Shown piece by piece: positions 1-8,428 of a stretch of 64,000 nucleotides of DNA. Each line of letters starts with the position of its first letter. The stretch's first letter is position 1. A model generated the notes under the pieces. It saw only the letters and a program-made list of their open reading frames with translations. It was not told where the DNA came from and made no database searches. The position numbers were made by a program, and so were the translations under genes. Source of the stretch: Roseburia hominis (GTDB lineage Bacteria > Bacillota > Clostridia > Lachnospirales > Lachnospiraceae); the NCBI GenBank assembly GCA_021771815.1, contig JAETOE010000013.1:1-64000 (forward strand), given 5' to 3'.

Positions 1-114
1 ACAGATAAAAACGTGCCGTAAAACACAGCACGTTAAGATAGACAATATGAAGGAGATGCCGAATTCAATCTGCGGTAATACTGCCGTAGGTGGGAACTAT
101 AATTCGACGTGTGA

Positions 115-1653
115 CAGTTTAATGAGCAGGGCTTAAGGACGATTGCATTAAGCGGCGCTGACTCAGAGGAAACGAGAGCAGAAGCAATAGAACGTCTGGT
201 GATGGATGTACAGTCTGAGGAAGATGAGTATTTGGATTACATTATAACCGTTGATATTTTTTCGGAAGGTACAGATATTGTGGAAGTAAATCAGGTTATT
301 ATGCTTCGGCCAACACAGTCTCCGATTGTTTTTATTCAGCAGTTAGGACGTGGGCTTAGAAAAGCATCGGAGAAGGAATATGTTGTTATTCTTGATTTTA
401 TTGGTAACTACAAGAATAACTTTATGATTCCGATTGCCCTATCAGGAGACCGTAGTTATAACAAGGATAATATCAGAAGGTATCTGATGGAAGGTGGTCG
501 GGTGATTCCGGGTGCAAGTACCATTCACTTTGATGAGATTAGTAGAAAGCGCATTTTCGCAGCTGTGGATAATGCAAATTTCAGTGATATTAAGCTTATA
601 AAAGAAAATTACACCAATCTTAAAAACAAGCTCGGTAGAATTCCGAGATTAAAAGATTTTGATGATTATGGCGAGATGGATGTTCTGCGAATTTTTGATA
701 ATAACAGCTTGGGAAGCTATTATAAATTCCTTGTAAAGTATGAAAAGGAATATGAAATAAGATTGGCACCAGAAGAAGAAAAAGTTATTGAATTTGTGTC
801 TAAGAAGTTGGCTAGTGGTAAAAGAATTCAGGAACTACAACTTTTGAATAGAATGCTAACATACGCAAATAGAGTATTCTTATTTGCGGGATTGCAGGAA
901 GAACTCAGAGCGGACTATGGAATTCAGATGAACGAAGACCAAAAGGAAAACATTATTAATATCATGACAAATGAATTCCCAGCAGGTGCAAGTAAGAATA
1001 CATATGCAGAATGTATTTTTATTGAAGAAGATGATGGAGTTGGGACAGATTACCATGTTTCAAAATCGTTTGAAAAGATGTTAGCTAATAGGGAATTCTA
1101 TGAGATTTTGAGAGAACTTATTGAGTTTGGCATCAGTCGTTATGAGCGAGATTTTTCTGACACTTATAAGGGAACAGATTTTGTATTGTATCAGAAATAT
1201 ACATACGAAGATGAGTGTCGATTACTTAACTGGGAAACAAATGAAGTGCCGTTAAATATTGGTGGATATAAGTATGACAAGAAGACAAAGACGTTCCCAG
1301 TGTTTATTAATTATGATAAGTCTGAAGACATTAGTGATACGACCAAATACGAAGACCACTTTACAAGCAGCAATAGTTTGATTGCAATGTCTAAGTCCGG
1401 AAGAAGTATTTCATCGGAGGACGTGCAGAACTTTTTGCATGCTTCTGAACGTGGAATTCAGGTACATTTGTTTGTACGTAAAAATAAAGATGATAAGATT
1501 TCAAAAGAATTTTATTATTTGGGACAAATGCAAGCAAGTGGTAAGGTAAAAGAATTTATTATGCCGAATACGGACAAAACTGCTGTTGAGATTGAGTGGT
1601 TTTTGGACGTTCCGGTACGTGAAGATTTATACGAATATATTGTAAATGAGTAG
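115..1653 (+). pseudogene. 5'-truncated superfamily II helicase with C-terminal DUF3427-like region
   Basis: The open frame runs from about 115, just after an in-frame TGA at 112-114; the ORF track starts it at a GTG at 199. It begins inside helicase domain 2 (FNEQGLRTIALSG), followed by SEGTDI and the motif VI box QQLGRGLR. About 350 residues of C-terminal region resembling DUF3427 follow. Family members normally carry a PLD-like nuclease domain and helicase domain 1 upstream; nothing in the first 114 bases encodes them in any frame. I therefore call it a truncated remnant, although a short product from GTG 199 is possible. It would lack the Walker A ATPase motif. The Nudix gene follows 9 bp later. 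Base composition is visibly more AT-rich than the xylan locus. The helicase identity is firm; the pseudogene call is an inference. Confidence 0.75.
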
Positions 1654-1662
1654 AGGCGTGAT

Positions 1663-2064
1663 ATGAAAACAGTACGAGTAGTGGCAGCGGTTATAAAAGC
1701 AACAAATGAAGAAGGTGAACCAATGATCTTTGCAACGCAAAGAGGATATGGAGATTTTAAAGGTGGTTGGGAATTCCCTGGTGGGAAGATCGAAGAAGGT
1801 GAAACACCGCAGGAGGCTCTTGCTCGCGAGATAAAGGAGGAACTTGAAACGGAAATTGTAGTTGGAGAACTGATTGATACAATAGAATATGATTATCCAA
1901 CATTCCATCTTTCCATGGATTGCTTTTGGGCAGAGATTGTTTCGGGTGATTTAGTCCTTAAGGAGCATGAAGCAGCTAAGTGGTTGATGAAGAATGAACT
2001 GGATTCTGTGGAGTGGCTGCCTGCGGACATTATGCTGCTTGATAAGGTGCAATCAGAATTATAA
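1663..2064 (+). CDS. Nudix hydrolase, MutT/(deoxy)nucleoside triphosphate pyrophosphohydrolase type
   Basis: A 133-residue protein of normal MutT size. The Nudix box starts at GGKIEEGE (about residue 41) and continues with REIKEELE, supplying the metal-binding glutamates; the Gly usually found after the EE pair is replaced. The family cleaves nucleoside triphosphates to monophosphate and pyrophosphate. It starts 9 bp after the helicase stop, on the same strand and with the same AT-rich composition, so the two are probably co-transcribed. It may be housekeeping sanitation of 8-oxo-dGTP or part of a helicase-linked accessory module. Substrate is not deducible from sequence. The biochemical class is secure. 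Confidence 0.88.
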   Translation: MKTVRVVAAVIKATNEEGEPMIFATQRGYGDFKGGWEFPGGKIEEGETPQEALAREIKEELETEIVVGELIDTIEYDYPTFHLSMDCFWAEIVSGDLVLKEHEAAKWLMKNELDSVEWLPADIMLLDKVQSEL

Positions 2065-2220
2065 AATGTATTGCAAATATAAAAAAGAACTTGACCGCTG
2101 AGTGGTAATGATTGCGTGTTTCCGGCGACCTGCCCTCTAAGCGCTTTTGTTCAATCGGAAGTTGTCATAGCGAAAATATATCATAGATGGGTTTAATTAA
2201 AAGGTCAGTTTTTCGTGACG

Positions 2221-2256
2221 AAGGAGAGCTCTTAAAAGCTCTCCTTTATTTTTATT
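2221..2256 (+). terminator. Intrinsic terminator overlapping the 3' end of the LacI gene
   Basis: Ten-bp perfect arms AAGGAGAGCT and AGCTCTCCTT surround a 6-nt loop, followed on the plus strand by a T-rich run (TATTTTTATTT). It would end transcripts arriving from the helicase-Nudix side. The right arm and loop also encode the last codons and stop of the minus-strand LacI gene. Confidence 0.75.
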
Positions 2257-3251
2257 TCCAAATCCATATGTACCAGTGGTTGTTCCGGTAATTTGTTTGT
2301 CAGCAGATAATCCACGAGCAGTGAAAGGGAACGCGCTCCCTGTTCCTCGGGATGCTGGCAGATGGTTGCGGTGACGATTCCGGATTTCAACATCTCAAGC
2401 GTAGAAGGAACTGCATCGAACGTAATAACAACAGGTAGTTTTGACAGGGAACTGTTCTGGATGGCGCGGCATCCGCCGAAAACGCCCGCTGCGGTAAAGT
2501 AGAGCGCATTGATTTTAGGATGCTCCGATAACATGGCGGAGACAACGTCATAGCTTTGGTAGTCGTCATCATTGTTTTCGCGGATATCCATAATCTGGAC
2601 AGGAAGCTTGTTCGCCTTGACATAATCAGAAAAACCGTGGATACGCTCCTCATGGCAGAGAATGTTGTGTGAACCGGTGACAATGCCAAGCCGGATGATA
2701 CCGGAGGCTACCAATTGAAGCAGGTTCGCGGCAACCCTGCCGCATTTATGGTAATCGCTTCCGACATAAGCGATGCGCCTGGAATTCGGAATATCCGTAT
2801 TGACAGTAACACAGGGAATGCCCGCTTCCCATAATTCATCGATCTTAAGCGCGACCTCAGCGGCATTATACGGGGAGAGAATCAGGCCGTGAATCCCTTC
2901 CTCGCGAAGCATATCTATCCGCTTAAGCTGTGTATGTAAATCAAAGGGGATGCGGTGCAAAAGAACGGTACATCCGTAGATGGAAAGTTCCTCTAACTTT
3001 GCATTCAGACCGTCTACGACCTCATCAAAGAAAGGATTTTCTTCCCCGAAGAGAAGCACGCCGATGACATACTTTTTTTTCTGGGCGGCAAGAGCCATAC
3101 CGGCCTTATTTGGCTGGTAGTTTAAAAGACCTGCAATCTCTAAGACTTTTTTTTCCGTATCTGCATTTACAAACCCGCGGTGATTTAGAACACGGTCTAC
3201 AGTGCCGCGTGACACGCCCGCAAGCTCGGCGATTTCTTTTATTGTAGCCAT
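2232..3251 (-). CDS. LacI-family transcriptional regulator of the xylan/pentose locus
   Basis: A 339-residue LacI/GalR-type regulator of normal length. Residues 3-55 form the helix-turn-helix and hinge (IKEIAELAGVSRGTVDRVLN), and from about residue 60 a periplasmic-binding-protein-like effector domain follows (YVIGVLLFGEENPFFDEV). It diverges from xylB, so the most likely effector is a pentose or a xylan-derived sugar. On the minus strand TTGACA and TTTAAT boxes 17 bp apart lie just upstream. Two near-identical dyads, GTGCACGMGCAC, next to the xylB and solute-binding-protein promoters are candidate operators. Family assignment is certain; target and ligand are inferred. Confidence 0.93.
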   Translation of the reverse strand: MATIKEIAELAGVSRGTVDRVLNHRGFVNADTEKKVLEIAGLLNYQPNKAGMALAAQKKKYVIGVLLFGEENPFFDEVVDGLNAKLEELSIYGCTVLLHRIPFDLHTQLKRIDMLREEGIHGLILSPYNAAEVALKIDELWEAGIPCVTVNTDIPNSRRIAYVGSDYHKCGRVAANLLQLVASGIIRLGIVTGSHNILCHEERIHGFSDYVKANKLPVQIMDIRENNDDDYQSYDVVSAMLSEHPKINALYFTAAGVFGGCRAIQNSSLSKLPVVITFDAVPSTLEMLKSGIVTATICQHPEEQGARSLSLLVDYLLTNKLPEQPLVHMDLEIKIKESF

Positions 3252-3293
3252 GAAAAAAATTCCTGCTTTCTTAAAATGTTCTGTATGCTTTTC

Positions 3294-3322
3294 ATTAAAA
3301 CATACCCATATGAAAATGTCAA
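3294..3322 (-). promoter_or_regulatory. Predicted promoter of the LacI regulator gene
   Basis: On the minus strand TTGACA (3322-3317) is separated by 17 bp from TTTAAT (3299-3294). The leader to the ATG at 3251 is about 35 nt. A half-site-like GTGCTCGG lies at 3328-3335, just upstream of the -35 box. Confidence 0.6.
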
Positions 3323-3380
3323 ACTATGTGCTCGGTAAAATATCACAAAAAGATGAAAGAAAAAATGTAAAAAACGTATA

Positions 3381-3409
3381 TTGCAAAAAAAAACATTTCA
3401 GTATATGAT
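3381..3409 (+). promoter_or_regulatory. Predicted xylB operon promoter
   Basis: TTGCAA (3381-3386) and TATGAT (3404-3409) are 17 bp apart. Transcription would begin near 3416, next to the dyad at 3419-3430, which would let a bound LacI protein block it. Confidence 0.6.
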
Positions 3410-3418
3410 AAACAAAAC

Positions 3419-3430
3419 GTGCACGAGCAC
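3419..3430 (+). promoter_or_regulatory. Candidate LacI operator in the xylB leader
   Basis: GTGCACGAGCAC differs at one base of 12 from the reverse complement of GTGCGCGTGCAC at 16801-16812. It lies within a dyad CGTGC-ACGA-GCACG (3418-3431) directly downstream of the predicted xylB promoter. Confidence 0.5.
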
Positions 3431-3448
3431 GGAAAGGAGAAGAGACAG

Positions 3449-4918
3449 ATGCTCTATATTGGAATTGACTTGGGAACTTCTGCAGTGAAGCTTCTTTTAA
3501 TGGGGGAGAACGGTGCGGTAAAGAACATTGTATCCAGAGAATATCCGCTTTATTTCCCGCATCCGGGGTGGTCGGAGCAGAATCCAAAAGATTGGTATAA
3601 CGAAACGATGCAGGGACTTATCGAACTGTTAGAGGGCTTTGATAAGAGCGAGGTGGCAGGTATCAGCTTTGGCGGACAGATGCATGGGCTTGTCATCTTA
3701 GACGAGAAGGATGAGGTGATCCGCCCGGCGATTTTATGGAATGATGGACGTACAATAGAGGAATGCGATTATTTGAACCATGAGATTGGGAAGGATAAGC
3801 TTTCTGCCTGTACTGCAAATATTTCATTTACCGGATTTACAGCGCCGAAACTTCTCTGGGTAGAGAAGAACGAGCCGGAGAATTTTGCTAAGATACATAA
3901 AATCATGCTTCCGAAGGACTATATTGCGTATCGTTTGACGGGTGTGCACTGTACGGACGTGTCGGATGCATCAGGTATGCTGCTTTTGGATGTGAAGAAC
4001 CGCTGCTGGTCGAAGGAAATGTGCGAAATCTGCCACATTTCAGAGGAGATGCTGCCAAAGCTTTACGAGAGCTATGAGTGTGTCGGATGTGTGCTGCCCG
4101 AGATTGCGTCAGAGCTTGGAATATCAGAAACAGTGAAGGTTGCTGCCGGAGCGGGGGATAATGCCGCGGCCGCAGTGGCGACAGGAACGGTCGGCGACGG
4201 AAACTGCAATATCTCACTTGGCACAAGCGGAACGATATTCATTTCATCGAAGACATTTGGCGTCGACGAAAATAATGCACTGCATGCATTCTGTGATGCG
4301 AACGGCGCTTACCATCTGATGGGATGTATGCTTTCTGCGGCATCCTGCAATAAGTGGTGGATGGATGAGATTATCGGCACAAAGGATTACGCGAAGGAAC
4401 AGGAGCAGATTGTAAAGCTTGGCGAAAATCATGTGTACTATCTGCCATATTTGATGGGAGAGCGCTCCCCTTACAACAATCCGAATGCCAGAGCGACATT
4501 TATCGGCATGACGATGGATACGACGCGCGCGGATATGACGCAGGCGGTACTGGAAGGAGTTGCGTTTGCGCTCAGAGATTCGTTTGAGGTCGCAAAATCA
4601 CTTGGCATGAGAATAGAACGCACGAAAATCTGCGGCGGCGGGGCAAAGAGCCCATTGTGGAAGCGCATTATTGCGAATGTACTGAATGTAAAGGTGGACG
4701 TACTGGAGACGGAGGAGGGTCCGTCATTAGGCGGTGCGATGCTGGCGGCAGTTGCATGCGGAGAATATGCATGTGTGGAAGAAGCGGCAGCAAAGATTGT
4801 AAAGGTTGTGGATACGGTAGAACCGGAACCCGGGCTTGCCGCAAAATATGAGGCGCGCTATCAGCAGTTTAAGAATATTTATCCTGCATGCAGAGAACTG
4901 TTTGATAAGATTGTCTGA
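3449..4918 (+). CDS. xylB: Xylulokinase-like FGGY carbohydrate kinase
   Basis: Phosphorylates D-xylulose to D-xylulose 5-phosphate for the pentose phosphate pathway. The ORF track starts at a GTG at 3419, but the ATG at 3449 has GGAAAGGAG about 9 nt upstream and begins directly with the FGGY phosphate motif (YIGIDLGTSAVK), giving 489 residues, normal for XylB. Further motifs are GGQMHGLV (substrate region) and GGGAKSPLW (ATP-binding domain). It is the first gene of the unit with DUF4867 and a fucose-isomerase-like gene. Because the isomerase is atypical, the ketose substrate could differ from xylulose; within FGGY kinases XylB is the best match. Confidence 0.88.
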   Translation: MLYIGIDLGTSAVKLLLMGENGAVKNIVSREYPLYFPHPGWSEQNPKDWYNETMQGLIELLEGFDKSEVAGISFGGQMHGLVILDEKDEVIRPAILWNDGRTIEECDYLNHEIGKDKLSACTANISFTGFTAPKLLWVEKNEPENFAKIHKIMLPKDYIAYRLTGVHCTDVSDASGMLLLDVKNRCWSKEMCEICHISEEMLPKLYESYECVGCVLPEIASELGISETVKVAAGAGDNAAAAVATGTVGDGNCNISLGTSGTIFISSKTFGVDENNALHAFCDANGAYHLMGCMLSAASCNKWWMDEIIGTKDYAKEQEQIVKLGENHVYYLPYLMGERSPYNNPNARATFIGMTMDTTRADMTQAVLEGVAFALRDSFEVAKSLGMRIERTKICGGGAKSPLWKRIIANVLNVKVDVLETEEGPSLGGAMLAAVACGEYACVEEAAAKIVKVVDTVEPEPGLAAKYEARYQQFKNIYPACRELFDKIV

Positions 4919-4961
4919 CAGATATGAAATTAGAAATTAGAAAAAGAAAGGGAGAGAGGTA

Positions 4962-5585
4962 ATGAAGATTTATGACGTGACGGATGAGCGTTTCCGCAAA
5001 TACGGGAAAATCGTTAAAAATATTGATTTTTCTACATTGGCGGAGGCAATGAAGGCGACTCCGGTACCGGAGGACGTCGTATATGAGCCGCAGATCGAGG
5101 AGTTTATGAAGCTTCCGGTGGCAGAGGAGATTCGTCGTGTATTCTATGGGGAGCTTCCCATACAGATCGGCTATTGCAACGGTCACAACACCAGGCTGAA
5201 CGCGGTGGAGTATCACAGAAGCTCCGAAATCAATGTGGCGGCGACTGATGCGGTGCTGCTGCTGGGCTTAGAGGCAGATGTGGAGGAAGATTTTTCTTAT
5301 GACACTGCAAAGATGGAGGCGTTTTTGGTTCCGGCAGGAACCGCAGTGGAATTATATGCGACGACACTCCATTATGCACCGTGCCATGTAAAAGAAGGCG
5401 GCTTTCAGGTGGCTGTTATTCTACCGGCAGGAACAAATTATCCGTTGGAGGAGACACATGCGAACGGTGAAGATGCACTGATCACCGCAAAAAATAAGTG
5501 GCTCATCGGACATGCCGAGGGCGGTCTGCCGGAGGGATGCTTTTTAGGCTTAAAGGGTAAGAATCTCGATATTACTGAGGCATAA
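4962..5585 (+). CDS. DUF4867-family protein (cupin-like, sugar-locus associated)
   Basis: A 207-residue soluble protein that I recognise as DUF4867, a Firmicute family with no proven role. The central part is rich in short beta-type stretches with a cupin-like pattern (YHRSSEINVAATDAVLLLGL, then VPAGTAVELYATTLHY and CHVKEGGFQVAVILPAG). That resembles ureidoglycolate-lyase-like or sugar-mutarotase-like cupins and suggests a small-molecule enzyme or accessory protein. It sits between xylB and the isomerase-like gene, with GGGAGAGAGG before the ATG, so it most likely works on the same sugar, for example as an epimerase or mutarotase. That role is an inference. Confidence 0.75.
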   Translation: MKIYDVTDERFRKYGKIVKNIDFSTLAEAMKATPVPEDVVYEPQIEEFMKLPVAEEIRRVFYGELPIQIGYCNGHNTRLNAVEYHRSSEINVAATDAVLLLGLEADVEEDFSYDTAKMEAFLVPAGTAVELYATTLHYAPCHVKEGGFQVAVILPAGTNYPLEETHANGEDALITAKNKWLIGHAEGGLPEGCFLGLKGKNLDITEA

Positions 5586-5711
5586 CTTGCTGTTAAGACA
5601 GCCGGTGTATGGGGCAGTAACCAAAATCCGCAGAAATTCCTGCAAATCGGGTTATGAGATGCAGAAAAAAATAAGATACAAAATATAAATGAAGAATCAG
5701 GAGGAAGTATC

Positions 5712-7196
5712 ATGAACAATATTCCAGAAGTAAAAGTAGGCATCGTAGCAGTCAGCCGGGATTGTTTCCCGGAGTCACTCTCCGTGAACCGCAGAAAGGC
5801 ATTGATAGAGGCGTATGCAAAGAAATACAGTGCAGCAGACATCTATGAATGTCCGGTCTGTATAGTGGAGAGCGAGATACATATGGTGCAGGCATTGGAG
5901 GATATCAAGGCGGCAGGATGTAACGCGCTCTGTGTATATTTAGGCAATTTCGGACCGGAAATCTCAGAGACATTGCTGGCAAAGCACTTTGACGGACCGA
6001 AGATGTTTGTGGCAGCGGCGGAGGAGACGCAGAATAATCTCATTCAGGGACGCGGCGACGCGTACTGCGGTATGTTAAACGCAAGCTACAACTTAAGACT
6101 GCGCAATGTGCACGCGTATATTCCGGAGTATCCGGTTGGCGACGCGGAGGATTGCGCCGACATGATTCACGAGTTTTTACCAATCGCAAGGACAATTGTC
6201 GGACTTTCTGAGCTTAAGATAATTTCCTTTGGACCAAGACCGCTTAATTTTTTGGCGTGCAACGCACCGATCAAGCAGCTCTATAATTTAGGCGTAGAGA
6301 TCGAGGAGAACTCCGAACTTGACCTTTTTGAAGCGTTCAACAAACATGCCAAAGATGCGAGAATCCCAGAGGTTGTAGCGGATATGGAGGCAGAGCTTGG
6401 CGCAGGCAACAAAAAGCCGGAAATTTTAGAGAAATTGGCGCAGTATGAGCTTACTTTATTAGACTGGGTAGAGGAGCACAGAGGTTACCGCAAATACGTT
6501 GCCATTGCAGGAAAATGCTGGCCGGCGTTTCAGACCCAGTTTGGATTTGTTCCATGTTATGTAAATAGCCGTCTGACCGGAAGAGGAATTCCGGTTTCCT
6601 GTGAGGTAGACATTTACGGAACCTTAAGCGAGTTCATCGGAACCTGCGTGAGTGAAGATGCGGTGACGCTGCTTGACATCAACAACTCTGTGCCGAAGGA
6701 TATGTACAAGGAGTCCATTGAGGGGAAATTTGACTATAAGCATACCGATACCTTTATGGGCTTCCACTGTGGAAATACCTGTTCTAAGAAGCTTTCAAGC
6801 TGTGAGATGAAGTATCAGATGATTATGGCAAGAAGCCTTCCGATTGAGGTGACAAACGGAACCTTAGAGGGAGATATCGCACCGGGGGATATCACATTCT
6901 TCCGCCTGCAGTCCACCGCAGACAGCCAGATCCGCGCATATGTGGCAGAGGGCGAGGTACTTCCGGTAGCGACACGTTCCTTCGGAGCCATCGGTGTATT
7001 CGCAATCAAAGAGATGGGCAGATTTTACCGCCATGTATTGATCGAGAAAAATTATCCGCATCACGGCGCAGTGGCATTCGGACATTACGGCAAGGCGCTC
7101 TTTGAGGTGTTTAAGTATCTTGGCGTGCCGATGGAGGATATCAACTACAATCAGCCGGCGTCACTGCCGTATAAGACGGAAAACCCGTTTGCATAA
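5712..7196 (+). CDS. L-fucose/L-arabinose isomerase-family protein
   Basis: A 494-residue member of the fucose/arabinose isomerase fold, which interconverts aldose and ketose sugars with Mn2+. The metal and catalytic signature CEVDIYGTLS supplies E298 and D300, and a later GHYGKAL provides H458. Length fits the bacterial fucose-isomerase-related group (canonical FucI is nearer 590). It replaces XylA in an otherwise xylose-type cluster: xylB and DUF4867 precede it and xylan enzymes follow. Strong ribosome site AGGAGGAAG. Candidate substrates are D-xylose, L-arabinose or another pentose; the sequence does not decide. Confidence 0.8.
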   Translation: MNNIPEVKVGIVAVSRDCFPESLSVNRRKALIEAYAKKYSAADIYECPVCIVESEIHMVQALEDIKAAGCNALCVYLGNFGPEISETLLAKHFDGPKMFVAAAEETQNNLIQGRGDAYCGMLNASYNLRLRNVHAYIPEYPVGDAEDCADMIHEFLPIARTIVGLSELKIISFGPRPLNFLACNAPIKQLYNLGVEIEENSELDLFEAFNKHAKDARIPEVVADMEAELGAGNKKPEILEKLAQYELTLLDWVEEHRGYRKYVAIAGKCWPAFQTQFGFVPCYVNSRLTGRGIPVSCEVDIYGTLSEFIGTCVSEDAVTLLDINNSVPKDMYKESIEGKFDYKHTDTFMGFHCGNTCSKKLSSCEMKYQMIMARSLPIEVTNGTLEGDIAPGDITFFRLQSTADSQIRAYVAEGEVLPVATRSFGAIGVFAIKEMGRFYRHVLIEKNYPHHGAVAFGHYGKALFEVFKYLGVPMEDINYNQPASLPYKTENPFA

Positions 7197-7266
7197 AGAG
7201 ATACTTTTGCTATCAAAGTATTTGGTGTATCACATTTCCGTAAAACAAATTACAAAAGCATTTTAA

Positions 7267-7357
7267 GCAAAATCCGAGAATTATAGAACCCGCTTCGGAA
7301 AGGATGTTCCTTGTCTCCTTTGCCGGCAAAGCGGGTTCATAAAATTTCGGATTTTGC
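7267..7357. repeat. 91-nt long imperfect palindrome between the isomerase and esterase genes
   Basis: Arms of 29 nt (7267-7295 and 7329-7357) match at 25 positions and end in GCAAAATCCGA. The 33-nt centre can pair again (CGGAAAGGA with TCCTTTGCCG), so the transcript could fold into one long hairpin. No T-run follows directly, so it is not a classic terminator. The gap 7197-7487 also holds a T/C-rich stretch (7375-7425) and the leader of the next gene; no ORF or promoter is convincing there. Confidence 0.7.
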
Positions 7358-7487
7358 GGGATGGGTTTTCTATATTTTCTCCCCGCATCTTCTTTATTTT
7401 TTCCCATTTTTTTTCTTATCGTTAGAAATACAATATAGGTAAAATGCCGGAGTGTGAAAAACGGCATAAAGTCTGGGGGAATTTCGA

Positions 7488-8402
7488 ATGGTTCACGAAA
7501 CAATTTATTTATATGAAGGACGTGCCGACGTGACATTGACAACGTATGTGCTGTCAGATTCCGGTGAGATGCTGGCAGGAAAAGGCCGTCCTGCGGTACT
7601 GATCTGTCCGGGCGGGGCATATCTGGCATGCTCTGACCGGGAGGCGGAACCGATAGCAATGGCGTTTGCCGTAATGGGGTACCATGCGTTTGTTCTGAGA
7701 TATTCTGTGTATGGAGGGGAAGCCTTTGATAATAAATTTGCCGGAATGACGCCAAGAGAGGAGTGCAGATATCCGGCGCCAATGCGCGAAATCGGACTGG
7801 CGATGCTTTCTATTAAAGAGCACGCAAAGCAATGGCTGGTAGACGCAGATAGAATCGCAATCTGCGGATTTTCTGCGGGGGCACACAACTGCGCGATGTA
7901 TGCGACACATTGGCATATGCCTGTGATAACGGACTATTTTGGAAGAGATAAAGACCTGTTTCGTCCGGCCGCATGCATTCTGGCATACTGTATCAGCGAC
8001 TATCTGTATATGAGAGAGCATGCCGACAGGCATAGCGGTGCAAAGGATTTGTTTGACGCTGCGAATTTGTCTTATCTGGGAAGGAAAGAAGTATCAGAAG
8101 AACAGCTTGCGGAGGTGAGTCCGGTCCGTTTTGTGACGGAAGAGATGCCGCCGACTTTTTTGTGGACAACCGCGGAGGATGAGGTGGTTCCGGTGCAGCA
8201 CAGCATTCGCATGGCACATGCATTGGCAGATAGCGGCGTACCCTTCGAACTTCATATTTTTGAAGAGGGAAGACACGGCTTAAGTCTGGCGACGCAGGCC
8301 TCGTCCGGCTGCAAGACGCAAATAAATAAGGATGCCGCAAAATGGATTGGATTGGCGGATGCCTGGCTTCACAAAAGGTTCGCCATAGAATTTGAAAATT
8401 AA
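7488..8402 (+). CDS. Alpha/beta-hydrolase esterase, probable intracellular acetyl(xylan) esterase
   Basis: A 304-residue alpha/beta hydrolase with no signal peptide. The nucleophile elbow GFSAG places Ser129, ED near residue 231 fits the acid and GRHG the base (His263), the normal triad order. An early PAVLICPGGAYL corresponds to the HGG-type oxyanion region of BD-FAE/acetylesterase-like enzymes. It sits ahead of a second deacetylase and GH115, so it likely removes acetyl groups from imported xylo-oligosaccharides. Start chosen at ATG 7488 after GGGGGAA. Another ester, such as feruloyl, is possible. Confidence 0.82.
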   Translation: MVHETIYLYEGRADVTLTTYVLSDSGEMLAGKGRPAVLICPGGAYLACSDREAEPIAMAFAVMGYHAFVLRYSVYGGEAFDNKFAGMTPREECRYPAPMREIGLAMLSIKEHAKQWLVDADRIAICGFSAGAHNCAMYATHWHMPVITDYFGRDKDLFRPAACILAYCISDYLYMREHADRHSGAKDLFDAANLSYLGRKEVSEEQLAEVSPVRFVTEEMPPTFLWTTAEDEVVPVQHSIRMAHALADSGVPFELHIFEEGRHGLSLATQASSGCKTQINKDAAKWIGLADAWLHKRFAIEFEN

Positions 8403-8428
8403 ACACATAAAGGGAAGAGGAAAAAATT

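Noticed and set aside
10-34. Short hairpin AACGTGC/GCACGTT at the left edge as a recombination site
   Set aside because: Seven-bp arms with an 11-nt loop and no integrase or matching partner; too weak to call.
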